From an uncultured Bdellovibrionales bacterium (GTDB lineage Bacteria > Bdellovibrionota > Bdellovibrionia > Bdellovibrionales > UBA1609): a DNA stretch of 7,134 bases. Below, piece by piece: positions 6,167-7,134 of this stretch. Each line of letters starts with the position of its first letter. Position 1 is the stretch's first letter. The stretch covers positions 1-7,134 of the forward strand of contig CALJPJ010000003.1 in the NCBI GenBank assembly GCA_937980625.1, given 5' to 3'. The translations under genes were made by a program, and so were the position numbers. Under the pieces are notes generated by a model. That model saw only the letters and a program-made list of their open reading frames with translations. It made no database searches and was not told the origin of the DNA.

Positions 6167-7012
6167 TTATCTGAAGATTTTATAAAATGATTCAAGGGCT
6201 TCATTGTTAAAATTAACAAGCTGACCATCATTTTTAAGTGAATTAGTACTGAGCTCGCTGTTCACCTGTCGACTAGATATTGGTGTTACGCTGATTGTGT
6301 TAATTTCAAAAGTATGGTGCTTCCATTTAATAATTTGTTTTCTAGGGTGCCAATTTTTTTTAGTAAATTCTTTGTAATTAATTAAGTTAATGACGCTGTT
6401 TTTATCAATTCTAATTTTACCAAGGTGAAATCCATCTTGATTAACCCAAGTTGTAGGGTGGACTGAGCCAGGAGTAGAAAGTTTTTTAGTGATTGCAAAA
6501 GAAACTTTTCCATTAGTTCTGGATAAGTGAACATAAGACTCAGGAATAGAGGAGACAGAGTTTGAAATAAAAGTTGTTTGCGGTTGGCTCAAACCCTCTG
6601 GTGGGATGTATCCATGTAAATTTAAATACTTTCTCAAGCCAGTAGCAGTTTTGGTATAAAGAAGAGGGCTGTAAAAGTTTCTAGAGACTGAAGTTGATGA
6701 TATAACTCCATCATTATTATAAAATTTTTTATTGGCCTTGTAAACTAAGCTATGTCTAACTTGACTTGATAAAGCATCTTTGCCCTGTATTTTTATTTTA
6801 ATAAGATCACCATTTTTAACGTAAATAGTTTCACGAACAGAGTATTTATTGCCCAGTTCGTCATCTGTGACTGTTATATCTTGAACTACTTTAAGTGGAG
6901 ATGAAGTTCGAGTCCTGGATAACATAGAAGAAATTGTCCAAAATTTTGGTATGTAAGATTGAGCAGGTAATGATAAGCAAATTAAAATAAGACAAAAAAT
7001 AAATTTTTTCAT
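6167..7012 (-). CDS. Unrecognised exported protein between galU and priA
   Basis: I do not recognise this 281-residue protein. It opens with a clear Sec signal peptide: KK at 2-3, a hydrophobic core FIFCLILICLSL at 4-15, and a likely cleavage after A17-Q-S19. The cysteine at 12 lies inside the core without a lipobox, so it is not an obvious lipoprotein. The mature part is basic and rich in Ser, Thr, Asn and Lys, with predicted short beta strands (KVVQDITVTDD, ETIYVKNGDLIKIKIQGKD, FHLGKIRIDKNSVINL, HHTFEINTISVTPI). This suggests a beta-rich periplasmic or outer-membrane-associated protein. No catalytic motif is visible. The ATG at 7012 is 2 nt after the galU stop, with AAGGAA at 7029-7024 inside the galU end as a distant Shine-Dalgarno. 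Its stop is 1 nt before priA. The tight spacing implies cotranscription and coupled translation. That it is a real gene is well supported; its function is open. Confidence 0.85.
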   Translation of the reverse strand: MKKFIFCLILICLSLPAQSYIPKFWTISSMLSRTRTSSPLKVVQDITVTDDELGNKYSVRETIYVKNGDLIKIKIQGKDALSSQVRHSLVYKANKKFYNNDGVISSTSVSRNFYSPLLYTKTATGLRKYLNLHGYIPPEGLSQPQTTFISNSVSSIPESYVHLSRTNGKVSFAITKKLSTPGSVHPTTWVNQDGFHLGKIRIDKNSVINLINYKEFTKKNWHPRKQIIKWKHHTFEINTISVTPISSRQVNSELSTNSLKNDGQLVNFNNEALESFYKIFR

Positions 7013-7014
7013 GT

Positions 7015-7134
7015 TTAAGTGAGTTCCTTTGATTTACTAATAATATATTCTCGTACTTTATCTTTGATATCAGGGTGTCTGAGTGCAAATTCAATATTAG
7101 CATGAATAAAGCCAAATTTATCTCCAGCATCATA
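7015..7134 (-). CDS. galU: UTP-glucose-1-phosphate uridylyltransferase, C-terminal end (runs off the right edge)
   Basis: The last 39 codons and the TAA stop are present. They read YDAGDKFGFIHANIEFALRH and then PDIKDKVREYI. This is the characteristic end of bacterial GalU, where YDAGDKLGFLKANVEFAL-type sequences close the protein. GalU makes UDP-glucose from UTP and glucose-1-phosphate, the precursor for polysaccharide, lipopolysaccharide and envelope sugars. The reading frame is set from the right edge of the window. Another frame over the same bases is longer but has no meaningful sequence. The stop lies 2 nt before the ATG of the next gene, so it is probably the upstream gene of the cluster with the exported protein and priA. 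Confidence 0.92.
   Translation of the reverse strand, partial: YDAGDKFGFIHANIEFALRHPDIKDKVREYIISKSKELT

Noticed and set aside
6166..6231. A 22-residue N-terminal extension of PriA starting at 6231
   Set aside because: It would overlap the preceding gene by about 65 nt and adds residues unlike PriA. The ATG at 6165 sits 1 nt after the upstream stop and gives the family-typical start.
6891..7133. An 80-residue minus-strand open frame over the galU end and the start of the next gene
   Set aside because: It is out of frame with the clear GalU C-terminus (YDAGDKFGFIHANIEFALRH) and with the signal-peptide protein. Its sequence has no recognisable features.

Overview
All genes in this window lie on the minus strand, so the biological reading order runs from high to low coordinates. 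The DNA is AT-rich. The S2, EF-Ts and PriA proteins, the lysine/alanine/glutamate-rich tail on S2 and the presence of a CFI-box protein fit a low-GC bacterium of the old 'deltaproteobacterial' grade. A Bdellovibrio/Bacteriovorax-like lineage is my best guess. This is inference from protein style, not a database result.

Layout, in reading order. (1) Positions 7134-4138/3205 hold a tightly packed cluster. It contains the last 39 codons of galU (UDP-glucose pyrophosphorylase), then an unrecognised exported protein starting 2 nt after the galU stop. priA (primosomal helicase) starts 1 nt after that gene's stop, and an acidic zinc-ribbon protein with a C-terminal CFI-box starts 9 nt after priA. 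These spacings suggest one transcript with translational coupling. (2) A 101-nt gap (3104-3204) holds no convincing signal. It precedes a degenerate FAD/NAD-binding amine-oxidase-like protein (2012-3103). (3) A 189-nt gap (1823-2011) holds a plausible extended -10 promoter and a highly structured leader RNA just upstream of rpsB. (4) The conserved translation operon rpsB-tsf-pyrH runs off the left edge. pyrH is present only as its first 45 codons, from a TTG start.

The most interesting item is the rpsB leader. An 8-bp helix, an internal 6-bp tetraloop hairpin and a 7-bp helix crossing the first one can be drawn by hand. Together they form an H-type pseudoknot whose last strand covers the start of the rpsB Shine-Dalgarno sequence. 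This is the architecture expected of an autoregulatory ribosomal-protein leader, where S2 could repress rpsB-tsf. Secondary points of interest are a PriA that appears to lack the winged-helix domain, a CFI-box on a protein with no signal peptide, the long S2 tail, and the orphan exported protein between galU and priA. I saw no mobile element, CRISPR array, tRNA or rRNA.
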